DNA of 64,000 nt from Streptosporangium violaceochromogenes (GTDB taxonomy: Bacteria > Actinomycetota > Actinomycetes > Streptosporangiales > Streptosporangiaceae), in contig NZ_BNBB01000027.1 of NCBI RefSeq assembly GCF_014654615.1, positions 17,056 through 81,055 on the forward strand. The letters run 5' to 3'. Below, piece by piece: positions 20,439 through 27,270 of this stretch. The notes beneath the pieces were generated by a model that was not told the origin of the DNA, made no database searches, and saw nothing but the letters and a program-made list of their open reading frames with translations. Both the position numbers and the translations under genes were made by a program. Position 1 is the first letter of the stretch, and each line of letters starts with the position of its first letter.

Positions 20439-21313
20439 CGCGAGGCCGCCTTACGGTAGCGCAGGATCAGGGCGGTCACCGACAGGGCGATCAGCCCGGC
20501 CACCAGCAGCAGCGCCACGACGACGCCCGCCCCCGGGGGATAGGCGCCGGGCGCCGAGGGCGCCGCGCCGAAGAGCCCGACCTGCACCGCGGCGTCCACC
20601 AGGAAGAACGGGTTGATCAGCCAGGCCCACGAGGAGGCGGCGTAGTTGTTCGTCTCCTCCATGGTCGCGGCGATGATGGCCGAGACGGCCGAGGTGAGCA
20701 GGTAGAACGCGATGACCGAGGCCACGCCCAGGCCGCGCCGGGGCGTGAAGGAGGCGATCGCCACGCCGACGCAGGCCAGCAGCGCCGCGTAGACCACGGC
20801 TCCGGCCATGCTCGTGAGGTAGGCGGAGGTGTGGGGCGGCCCCGGCATGTCGATGATCAACTCACCGATGTAGAGCACGGTGAGGGGGACGGCCAGCAGC
20901 AGGAACATCGCCGTGATCATGGCGGCGAGCTTCGCTCCGACGTAGTCGCCAAGCGTCACCGGGCGCGACAGGTACAGCGGCAGCACCCGGAAGCGCAGGT
21001 CGGGGGCGACCGTGTAGGGCGACTGCGAGGCCAGGAAGATCGCCAGCACCGCCTGCATGGTGACCGCGTAGGAGGGGTAGGTCATCGCCTCCCGCTGGAG
21101 CAGGGCCATGACCGCGATGGAGACGACCGCCGGAAGCATCATCACCCCCACGAGCAGGAACGGGATGATCTTCGCGCGCGCCGTACGGCCCAGCCCGAAC
21201 ACCCCCCGCAGGCTGTGGACGGCCAGGGCGACCGCGGCGTGGCGGCGGCCGAGCCGTACGCCCTCGTAGTGGCGGTACCCGATGTCGTGGATGACACCTG
21301 TGGGCTCAGACAT
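20435..21313 (-). CDS. ABC transporter permease, larger paralogue
   Basis: 292 aa with six to seven hydrophobic segments. The N-terminus GVIHDIGYRHYEGVRLGRR is a recognisable motif of actinobacterial ABC-2 permeases; the substrate-side motif LPLYLSRPVTLGDYVGAKL resembles the SRP-type motif in its downstream partner. Overlaps the upstream ATPase by 8 bases and the downstream ATPase by 4. With the other three genes it may form one heteromeric exporter or two separate ones. Confidence 0.88.
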   Translation of the reverse strand: MSEPTGVIHDIGYRHYEGVRLGRRHAAVALAVHSLRGVFGLGRTARAKIIPFLLVGVMMLPAVVSIAVMALLQREAMTYPSYAVTMQAVLAIFLASQSPYTVAPDLRFRVLPLYLSRPVTLGDYVGAKLAAMITAMFLLLAVPLTVLYIGELIIDMPGPPHTSAYLTSMAGAVVYAALLACVGVAIASFTPRRGLGVASVIAFYLLTSAVSAIIAATMEETNNYAASSWAWLINPFFLVDAAVQVGLFGAAPSAPGAYPPGAGVVVALLLVAGLIALSVTALILRYRKAASR

Positions 21314-22211
21314 CGGCGGGCTCCCTGAAGACGTCCTCGATACGGCGGCGGCCCTGCTCCACGCGGATGAGACAGAGATCGAGGTCGCAGACGGCGTCGC
21401 GGAGCGTGTCGAAGGTCTCCGGCGCGCGGATGTCGACCAGGAGCGCCCGGCCCTGGGGGACGGCGGTCTCGCCCAGCTCGGTGAGGCGGGCGGCCAGGAC
21501 GTCCCGGCCCTCCTCCACCTCGACCGCGACGGTCTGGGTGGTCTGGGTGAACTCGGCGATGGACGACGAGCGCAGCAGCCTTCCGGCGTCGATCACGATG
21601 ACGTGGTCGCAGACCCGCTCCAGTTCGCCCAGCAGGTGAGAGGTGACCAGCACACTGATGCCGAACTCGGTGCCGATCCTGCGGATCAGCCCCAGCATCT
21701 CGTCGCGGCCCTTGGGGTCCAGGCCGTTGGTCGGCTCGTCCAGCAGGATCAGGCGGGGGTCGTGCACCAGGGCCTGGGCCAGCTTGACCCGCTGCTTCAT
21801 GCCCGTGGAGTATCCCCCCATCGCGCGGTAGCGCTCCTCGTACAGGCCCACGTGGCGCAGTACGTCGGCGGCGCGCTCACGGGCGGCCGTACGGGGCAGG
21901 CCCGACATCTGGCCCATGTGAACGGTGAACTCGGTGGCGGACAGGTCGGGGGGCAGGCAGTCGTGCTCGGGCATGTATCCCACGACGCGGCGGATCTCGG
22001 CACCCTGGGTCGTCACGTCCATGCCGAGCACCCGGGCGCCTCCGGCGGAGGGGGCGAGCAGGCCCAGCAGGATCTTGATGAGCGTGGACTTGCCCGCGCC
22101 GTTCGCGCCGACCAGGCCGGTGACGCCGGGGCCGACGGTGACCGTGAGCCCGTCGAGCGCCGTCACCCGGGGGAAGCGTCTGGTCAGCCCCTCGGTGGCG
22201 AGGATTGTCAT
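21306..22211 (-). CDS. ABC transporter ATP-binding protein, first gene of the operon
   Basis: 301 aa. Walker A GANGAGKST at 35-43, signature YSTGMKQR, Walker B LILLDEPTNGLDP and switch His in VTSHLLGELER. A C-terminal regulatory-like domain follows (QTVAVEVEEGRDVLAARLTELGETAVPQG and so on). It heads the ATPase-permease-ATPase-permease operon; no clear promoter was identified in the 162-base gap before it. Confidence 0.92.
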   Translation of the reverse strand: MTILATEGLTRRFPRVTALDGLTVTVGPGVTGLVGANGAGKSTLIKILLGLLAPSAGGARVLGMDVTTQGAEIRRVVGYMPEHDCLPPDLSATEFTVHMGQMSGLPRTAARERAADVLRHVGLYEERYRAMGGYSTGMKQRVKLAQALVHDPRLILLDEPTNGLDPKGRDEMLGLIRRIGTEFGISVLVTSHLLGELERVCDHVIVIDAGRLLRSSSIAEFTQTTQTVAVEVEEGRDVLAARLTELGETAVPQGRALLVDIRAPETFDTLRDAVCDLDLCLIRVEQGRRRIEDVFREPADV

Positions 22212-22352
22212 GCTCGGACACTATCCGTCGCCGGGGGCGGATTCCTCCACCGCACGGACGAGACGGTCATCGTCCGAAAGGCCGGTGGGCACGGTCCCGC
22301 GCGTCCTTCGAAGCGCTCCTCTTTCCGAAGACGGGTCCGGAGGCGGGGTCCG

Positions 22353-22388
22353 AAGGCGGGTCTAAAGGCGGGTCTAAAGGCGGGTCGG
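22353..22388. repeat. 12-bp tandem repeat over the 3' end of the DUF389 gene
   Basis: Three adjacent units AAGGCGGGTCTA, AAGGCGGGTCTA and AAGGCGGGTCGG (22353-22388), with weaker copies upstream (22329-22352). The middle unit carries the DUF389 stop codon (complement of CTA, 22374-22376), so the repeat spans the gene's end. Confidence 0.85.
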
Positions 22389-23324
22389 CCCGCCGGAGAG
22401 CGGCAGCCCCAGGCGGGCCCAGCAGACCCGCTGGACGAACAGGGTGACCGTTCCGGAGATGACCATGCCGGCGATGTTGACCGCGAGCTGGGTGACCGAC
22501 GCCGCCGTGTCGTCCCAGCGGGCGAGGGCGGCGGCGACCGCGAAGTATCCGGCGGCGGGCACGGTCGTGACCGAGATGAAGACGCCGACCAGGGCCGAGG
22601 ACTTGCCCGCGGTCACCGACAGCACCCCGGCCGCGCCCGCGAGCAGCGCCACGACGAACGACCACCGGTCGGGCTTGACGATGAACTCGATCTCCTCGTG
22701 GCCTCCGGTCAGCGTGGCCGGGCCGACCCAGCCGTACAGCCGCGCCACGACGACGCAGGCGGTGGTCACGGCGATCGCCGTCGCGAAGCCGATGGCCAGC
22801 GCGCGCAGGGCGTGGCCGATCAGCGGCGCGTCGCGGCGCAGCAGGCCGAAGCAGACGGCCACGATCGCGCCGAACTCCGGCCCCAGGACCATCGCGCCGA
22901 CGATGAGGATCGGTGAGTTCACGATCACGCCGACCGCCGCGAGCTGCGTGGCGATGGTGAGGAAGGCGAGGAACGCCCAGGTGATCCGGGTTTCGTCGGA
23001 GACCCGCTGGGCCAGCTCGGCCCAGACCACGGCGTCCTCCCCCTCGCCGGGGGCCTCCTCGGCGGCGCGGTCGGCGGCCTCGGAGAGCGAAAGGTCCACC
23101 CGCTCGGCCGCGATGGAGCCCTCCGTGTGCAGCCCGAGGTGCTGGAGCCGGTCGATCACCGGGTTGGCCGCCTCCCGTGCCACGTCGAACTCGACGAGGT
23201 CGCCCTTGGGGGAGCGGGCGACGCCGTGCAGCACGACGAGGTTGGTCACGCCCACGGCGGCCTCCAGCAGCCCGAGCACGTCCTCGGTCCGCTCCACCGG
23301 GCTGATCACGCGGAGATGCAACAC
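22374..23324 (-). CDS. DUF389 integral membrane protein
   Basis: 316 aa. N-terminal ACT-like cytoplasmic part (MLHLRVISPVERTEDVLGLLEAAVGVTNLVVLHG), an acidic linker, then at least six membrane segments with the DUF389 signatures TQLAAVGVIVNSPILIVGAMVLGPEFGAIVAV and GVFISVTTVPAAGYFAVAAAL. DUF389 proteins have no established function. GTG start, preceded 6 bases upstream by TAGGGT, which fits a leaderless transcript. Separate from the ABC operon by 162 bases. Confidence 0.88.
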   Translation of the reverse strand: MLHLRVISPVERTEDVLGLLEAAVGVTNLVVLHGVARSPKGDLVEFDVAREAANPVIDRLQHLGLHTEGSIAAERVDLSLSEAADRAAEEAPGEGEDAVVWAELAQRVSDETRITWAFLAFLTIATQLAAVGVIVNSPILIVGAMVLGPEFGAIVAVCFGLLRRDAPLIGHALRALAIGFATAIAVTTACVVVARLYGWVGPATLTGGHEEIEFIVKPDRWSFVVALLAGAAGVLSVTAGKSSALVGVFISVTTVPAAGYFAVAAALARWDDTAASVTQLAVNIAGMVISGTVTLFVQRVCWARLGLPLSGGPTRL

Positions 23325-23707
23325 GGCCTCACCCTAGGGCCTGCCCCCTCCCCGGTGAACCTTCCCGGTGTCTCTTCCCGCTTTCCAAGGGGGTGCCCGG
23401 GGTTGTCCGCCTGAGGCTGTTGCCGGGCGGTTCTCCGGAGTCGCGGGGAGTCTCCGAGGCTCGGAGGTCACAAGGAGTCGCGAGGGTCGTGGGAAGTCAT
23501 GGGGAGGGGGTGGCGCGGGCGGGGCGGGTTTCGGTGCCCGTCCCGCCCGCGTCTCGCGCGGGTCCGGTCACCCCTCAATGCCGGGCCCGCGCGGTGGGGC
23601 GGCGCGGCGGCGGTGGGAAGGAAGGTCCGCCGCCGCGCCTGCTTGTTGGGGGCGCACCCGCTGCTGAGAGGTGCCGGTTTTTGAGGGGGTTTCAGAGGAC
23701 GGTTTTT
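23325..23707. other. 383-base gap, no gene seen
   Basis: GC-rich sequence with short duplicated GGAGTCGCG words (near 23450 and 23477) and a T-rich patch at 23683-23709. Open frames crossing it lack family similarity and codon-position bias I can support. It lies between the 5' end of the DUF389 gene and the 3' end of the 113-aa gene. Confidence 0.5.
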
Positions 23708-24049
23708 TCAGGAGGGGCGGCGTGGGGCGGGGACGCTCGGAGAGGAGTCGCCGGGGGAGGGGAAGGGGTGGCGGCGGAGCAGGGCGTCGGCCTCGGCCTG
23801 GCGCATCCCCTCCTCCAGTTCCGCAGGGGTACGGCCGCAGACCTTGACGGGGGCGGGGGAGGGCCAGGCGGCCAGGGCGTGGAAGCGGCGGCTGCCGGGG
23901 CCGTACAGCACGACCCAGCCGGGCCAGGAACGTTCCAGTCGCTCGGCTTCGGCACGGGCCGGGCCGTCCCACACGCGGCGGTGCACGGCGGCGGGGGCGT
24001 GCCCGATGCGGTGCCGCCCCGCGACGTGCGGGTCACGCCGCCCGATCAC
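23708..24049 (-). CDS. small hypothetical protein downstream of a divergent GntR gene
   Basis: 113 aa from a GTG at 24049 that overlaps the stop of the gene upstream (GTGA). The core VWDGPARAEAERLERSWPGWVVLYGPGSRRFHALAAWPSPAPVKVCGRTPAELEEGMRQAEAD resembles a short soluble actinobacterial family that I know only as hypothetical. No signal peptide or membrane segment. Coupled to the 86-aa gene, and presumably controlled by the divergent GntR regulator. Confidence 0.75.
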   Translation of the reverse strand: MIGRRDPHVAGRHRIGHAPAAVHRRVWDGPARAEAERLERSWPGWVVLYGPGSRRFHALAAWPSPAPVKVCGRTPAELEEGMRQAEADALLRRHPFPSPGDSSPSVPAPRRPS

Positions 24050-24306
24050 GGCGCCGTCCCCTCGGCCGTTACCGCCTCCCGGACGCTCTCCCGGGCGCGG
24101 GTCCGCGCGACCTCCTCCTGCCGTTCGGTCTCGGCCCGCAGCTGCTCGAAGGTGTCGCCGTCCACGGTCCGGAACGGCGGGTCGTACCACTCCCCGTCGT
24201 CGTCGAAGGGCTTCTCGCGGCTGGCCCAGTACCGCCCGGCGTCACTGCGCATCACCCGCCATCCCGGGATCACCGGTTCGGTTGGCGGGGGTTCGGGGTG
24301 TCGCAT
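24046..24306 (-). CDS. small hypothetical protein, first of a two-gene unit
   Basis: 86 aa. Sequence PGWRVMRSDAGRYWASREKPFDDDGEWYDPPFRTVDGDTFEQLRAETERQEEVARTRARESV: a compact N-terminal part with aromatic residues and a charged C-terminal helix. Overlaps the next gene by 4 bases. Divergent from the GntR gene at 24422 across a 115-base region holding a near-perfect palindrome. Function unknown. Confidence 0.75.
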   Translation of the reverse strand: MRHPEPPPTEPVIPGWRVMRSDAGRYWASREKPFDDDGEWYDPPFRTVDGDTFEQLRAETERQEEVARTRARESVREAVTAEGTAP

Positions 24307-24370
24307 GGATCAGGACCTCCATTCCGGTAGAAGAGGCACCCGCCTGGGCGGGTGGTTGGCGGTGTTTGTT

Positions 24371-24390
24371 AGCCTGTTGGCCAATAGGCT
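24371..24390. promoter_or_regulatory. palindromic operator candidate for the short GntR regulator
   Basis: AGCCTGTTGGCCAATAGGCT is a 20-base palindrome with a single mismatched pair, in the divergent region between the two-gene unit (24306) and the GntR gene (24422). Position and symmetry fit a dimeric GntR repressor site serving both directions. Confidence 0.6.
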
Positions 24391-24421
24391 GGGTAGCCAA
24401 GAGGCCTGTTGCGATGTTCCC

Positions 24422-24826
24422 GTGCGCATTGACTCCGACTCGTACGTTCCCGCTTACCACCAGATCGCCGACGATCTACGTCGGCGGATCGAAAGCGGAG
24501 ATCTTGCTCCTGGGCAGAAACTCTTGCCCGAGATGCGTCTCGCGCATGAGTACGGTGTCGGCAAGGACACCTTGCGCGACGCGCTTGCGCAATTGCGCAG
24601 TGAGGGCCTTATACGAACCGTGAGTCGTGATGGGTCGTACGTCCGGGATCAGGTGGAGCCGGTGGTGGTGCGGCTTCAGGGGCCCGCCCGCCTCCGTGCT
24701 CGCATGCCCACTCCGGAAGAGCAGAAACGACTGCGCCTGGGTGAGGGTATTCCCGTGATCGTCGTGAGCGCCGAAGGGGAGCCCAGGGTCTTCCCGGGCC
24801 ACGAGACCGAGATTGAGGTTCCGTGA
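24422..24826 (+). CDS. short GntR-family transcriptional regulator
   Basis: 134 aa from the GTG at 24422; no SD is visible, and in-frame earlier starts are possible. The winged helix is complete: YVPAYHQIADDLRRRIESGDLAPGQKLLPEMRLAHEYGVGKDTLRDALAQLRSEGLI. The C-terminal part is only about 55 residues (RARMPTPEEQKRLRLGEGIPVIVVSAEGEPRVFPGHETEIEV), far shorter than FadR or UTRA domains, so it may not bind a ligand in the usual way. Divergent from two small genes that it probably controls. Confidence 0.85.
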   Translation: MRIDSDSYVPAYHQIADDLRRRIESGDLAPGQKLLPEMRLAHEYGVGKDTLRDALAQLRSEGLIRTVSRDGSYVRDQVEPVVVRLQGPARLRARMPTPEEQKRLRLGEGIPVIVVSAEGEPRVFPGHETEIEVP

Positions 24827-24858
24827 GCGGGTATCGTCACCCTGCCCCTCCTCCGACA

Positions 24859-24925
24859 CAATAGATACCTACCTATTTAATGTTGACCGGCCGTAGGGTC
24901 GGTGTCAATAGATACTGATGTATTG
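24859..24925 (+). promoter_or_regulatory. two operator-like sites and promoter of the GntR/UTRA gene
   Basis: Site 1 CAATAGATACCTACCTATT (24859-24877) and site 2 CAATAGATACTGATGTATTG (24906-24925) share CAATAGATAC and each is an inverted repeat. A TTGACC -35 (24883-24888) lies between them, and site 2 covers the place of the -10. The layout fits autorepression by the regulator encoded just downstream. Confidence 0.6.
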
Positions 24926-24941
24926 GAGGGAGGGGAGCTTC

Positions 24942-25697
24942 ATGGCGCGATGGCACACCGTCGCCGCTTCGCTGCGCGAGGCGATCGCGAACGGCACATA
25001 CGGACCGGGAGACACCATCCCCAAAGAGGAGGAACTGGAATCGCTTCACGGTGTCAGCCGTTCAACCGTGCGCAGGGCTGTTGCTCAGTTGACCGCCGAA
25101 GGGCTGCTGACCCCGGTTCGCCGAGGTGGGACGAAGGTCAGGGAAAGGCGCGAACGGAGCCGGATCACTCGCGCCCGTACGGTCTACCGCGACGAACGCG
25201 GCTACTACTTCGACCCGTCCGCGCGCCCTTGGGTCGCCGTGCGTCCTCCGGTTGTTCGCTGGGGGCCTGCTCCACACGACATCGCGCACGTCCTCGGTGT
25301 GGAACCAGGGAGCGAAGTCCTGATCCGGGACCGTGTGATGGGCGATCCCCAGACCCGCGACCCCATCCAGCTCTCGACGAGCTATCTGCCGGCGGACCTG
25401 GCCAAGGGAACCGTTCTCGCCGAGGCTGACACCGGATCCGGAGGTATTTACGACCGTCTTGAAGAGGCAGGACACGGCCCGCTGCGGTGGTCAGAGGTCG
25501 TTGTCGCGTCGGCACCGTCCGACGCCGATACGGACGCCTTGAGGCTCACTCCTGGTGTTCCGCTGCTACGGCTCATCCGGACCACGCGATCCGCTGACGG
25601 GCGTGTCCTGGAGGTCAACGACTGCCGGATGTCGGGCGAGCGATGGGAGATCGGTTACGAGATCCTTCGTGACGGCAGCGCGGAGTTCGGTCTTTGA
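24942..25697 (+). CDS. GntR-family regulator, HutC/UTRA type
   Basis: 251 aa from the ATG at 24942 (MARWHTVAASLREAIANGTYGPGDTIPKEEELESLHGVSRSTVRRAVAQLTAEGLLTPVRRGG), which has a strong GGAGGGAGGGGAG upstream. The UTRA ligand domain follows: VLGVEPGSEVLIRDRVMGDPQTRDPIQLSTSYLPADLA, GGIYDRLEEAGHGPLRWSEVV and PLLRLIRTTRSADGRVLEVNDCRMSGERWEIGYEI. Ligand unknown. Convergent with an orphan UTRA gene. Confidence 0.92.
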   Translation: MARWHTVAASLREAIANGTYGPGDTIPKEEELESLHGVSRSTVRRAVAQLTAEGLLTPVRRGGTKVRERRERSRITRARTVYRDERGYYFDPSARPWVAVRPPVVRWGPAPHDIAHVLGVEPGSEVLIRDRVMGDPQTRDPIQLSTSYLPADLAKGTVLAEADTGSGGIYDRLEEAGHGPLRWSEVVVASAPSDADTDALRLTPGVPLLRLIRTTRSADGRVLEVNDCRMSGERWEIGYEILRDGSAEFGL

Positions 25698-25805
25698 AAG
25701 ACCGTGCGGAGTTTTCGGCCCCTCTCGGGTGGCTCGCCCAGGAGGGCTTCCAGGTTCTCTCCGTGCGCCCTTAGATGCGCCGCACACCTCCGTCGTGTCA
25801 TGGGC

Positions 25806-26336
25806 TCAGTTCGCCGTCAGCCGATATCGAAGGTGACGTCCTTCGGCGATCATCACCATGACCGACGCCTCGAAAGGCATCCCCTCGGCGGTCAGGCACG
25901 TCCGGAACAACGTGATCACCGGCGTTCCCGCCGGTATCTCCAGCTCGGCGGCCTCGCCCGGCGTGGCGGGGCGGAAGGTGATGTCCTCCCGGGCCTCGTG
26001 TACGGCATAGCCGAGACCGGCGAGGAGTGTGACCGCCCCGCCTTTGATCTTTCCCGGCGAGGCGAGCGCCGTTCCGGCCGTGATCCGCTCCGGATACCAG
26101 GAGTCGGTCAGCTCGACGGGCCGGTCGTCGAGCAGCATCGTCCGGCGTCGTACGACGGCGGTGGCATCTGATCGCAAGCCGAGGGCGGAGACGACATCGG
26201 CGGGAGGGGCGTCCGTGACCACCGCACGGATCCGCTGGGTGCCGACACGGCCGGCCCGCGCCGTCTCCTCCGACCAGGCGTCCATCTGGCCCTCCTGACG
26301 AGGAGACAGATAAGGCAGGGAACTTGTAATCCACAT
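25806..26336 (-). CDS. orphan UTRA-domain protein lacking a DNA-binding domain
   Basis: 176 aa from the ATG at 26336 (MWITSSLPYLSPRQEGQMDAW), preceded by GAGGGG. The protein is almost wholly a UTRA domain: ALGLRSDATAVVRRRTMLLDDRPVELTDSWYPERITAGTALASPGKIKGGAVTLLAGLGY and PGEAAELEIPAGTPVITLFRTCLTAEGMPFEASVMVMIAEGRHLRYRL. Full-length relatives start with a GntR winged helix before the LPYLSP motif; none is found in any frame just upstream (26337-26490). It may be a remnant, or a ligand-binding partner of the nearby GntR proteins. Confidence 0.8.
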   Translation of the reverse strand: MWITSSLPYLSPRQEGQMDAWSEETARAGRVGTQRIRAVVTDAPPADVVSALGLRSDATAVVRRRTMLLDDRPVELTDSWYPERITAGTALASPGKIKGGAVTLLAGLGYAVHEAREDITFRPATPGEAAELEIPAGTPVITLFRTCLTAEGMPFEASVMVMIAEGRHLRYRLTAN

Positions 26337-26494
26337 AATTCCCCTCATTTGTTTGCCGAGCGTACTTCTCGCAAGAACCATTATGGAGGACTGGTTGGGT
26401 GGCGGTTTTTCGATGGACCCTCGGAGTTTTCGCGCCTTGGTCCTCTTCTCGGTGCATCCTCGTTCCTGAACGTCACATCGGATGGAGCTACCTC

Positions 26495-26617
26495 ATGGTG
26501 CTTGTCGGGGGAGGAAGGATGCACGCGGTGTCGGAGGAGTCGGGGCGTGTTTTTCGTGAGGAGTGGATCGCCGGAGTAAGGAAGCGCTATCCCGGGGAGC
26601 CGAAGCCGGGATACTGA
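26495..26617 (+). CDS. very small hypothetical protein ending at an IS boundary
   Basis: 40 aa from ATG 26495 (GGAG 7 bases upstream), or 32 aa from ATG 26519 with a stronger GGGGGAGGAAGG. Sequence MHAVSEESGRVFREEWIAGVRKRYPGEPKPGY. The EEW.A..R..YP.EPKPGY pattern looks like short actinobacterial proteins found near GntR genes. Its TGA stop is inside the left end of the IS630 remnant, so the original C-terminus was probably longer. Confidence 0.5.
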   Translation: MVLVGGGRMHAVSEESGRVFREEWIAGVRKRYPGEPKPGY

Positions 26618-27212
26618 GCCGATCCCAAGTTTTGGGACTATCGGTGCTACGGGTTGATGTAGGCCAGGTGAGGATCGGCGAAGAAGGCTCGGACGATGCC
26701 GGGACGCTTTTACAACCGGTGCATGGCGGCGGTGAGTTCGTGCTCATCGGTCACCGCCTGGCGGGCGACCTGGGCCTTGATGTTCTGGTTGACCCATTCA
26801 TTGGGGTTGGGATCCGGTGCGTGGGCGGGCAGGGAGAACAGGCGCAGCCGGCCGTGCGGGTGGGCGGCGAAGTCGCGGACCGCGCGGGCGGTGTGGAGGG
26901 AGAAGCCGTCGACGATCAGGAAGATCGGCCCGGTGACAGTCGCCGCAGCCGGCCCGGCGCCTTCTTGATCCGCAGCGCCACGATGCCGCCCTCGCACACC
27001 TGGCGTTTCCACCGGAACACCGATTGGCGGCCCACGTCCAGCGCCTCGGCCACCCGGTCCGGCGACATGCCCTGCTCCAGCAACCGGATGGCGAAGACCT
27101 TCTCCTCGGACGTCGCCCTGCGACCTTTTCTCGCCATACTCCCAGCATGCCCACACAAGAAGCCGATCTTCTGCCGCCGCCCGGCAAGTACCGAAACTTA
27201 TGATCGGCCCAG
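26614..27212 (-). mobile_element. IS630-family insertion sequence remnant
   Basis: About 0.6 kb, roughly half the length of an intact IS630-type element. Left end 26618-26639 (GCCGATCCCAAGTTTTGGGA then CT) and right end 27187-27208 (complement reads GCCGATCATAAGTTTCGGTA then CT) match at 18 of 22 positions as terminal inverted repeats; similarity continues outward into CTGA/CTGG. The left end abuts TA, the usual IS630 target. It contains a transposase with a central deletion and a premature stop. Confidence 0.82.
26647..27137 (-). pseudogene. IS630-family transposase, internally deleted
   Basis: The N-terminal helix-turn-helix is intact (MARKGRRATSEEKVFAIRLLEQGMSPDRVAEALDVGRQSVFRWKR), but after about 65 residues the frame jumps to the C-terminal DDE part (IFLIVDGFSLHTARAVRDF and SLPAHAPDPNPNEWVNQNIKAQ). 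The region holding the first catalytic Asp is gone. The C-terminal frame then meets an in-frame TAA (after AAMHRL, at about 26710) before the normal end VRAFFADPHLAYINP. It cannot make an active enzyme. Confidence 0.88.
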
Positions 27213-27270
27213 GATCAGCCGCTACGTCATGGCTTCACCTCCGTCCTGTTGGGCGCACGAAAGCCCGAGG

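Noticed and set aside
22353..22388. Possible CRISPR array or repeat cluster
   Set aside because: Units are contiguous 12-mers without spacers, and no cas genes are near. No CRISPR-like repeat-spacer pattern was seen in the window.
23393..24421. A 343-codon upstream extension of the short GntR frame
   Set aside because: It is antisense to two small genes joined by a GTGA overlap and has no helix-turn-helix or other domain; the regulator's homology begins at about 24425.
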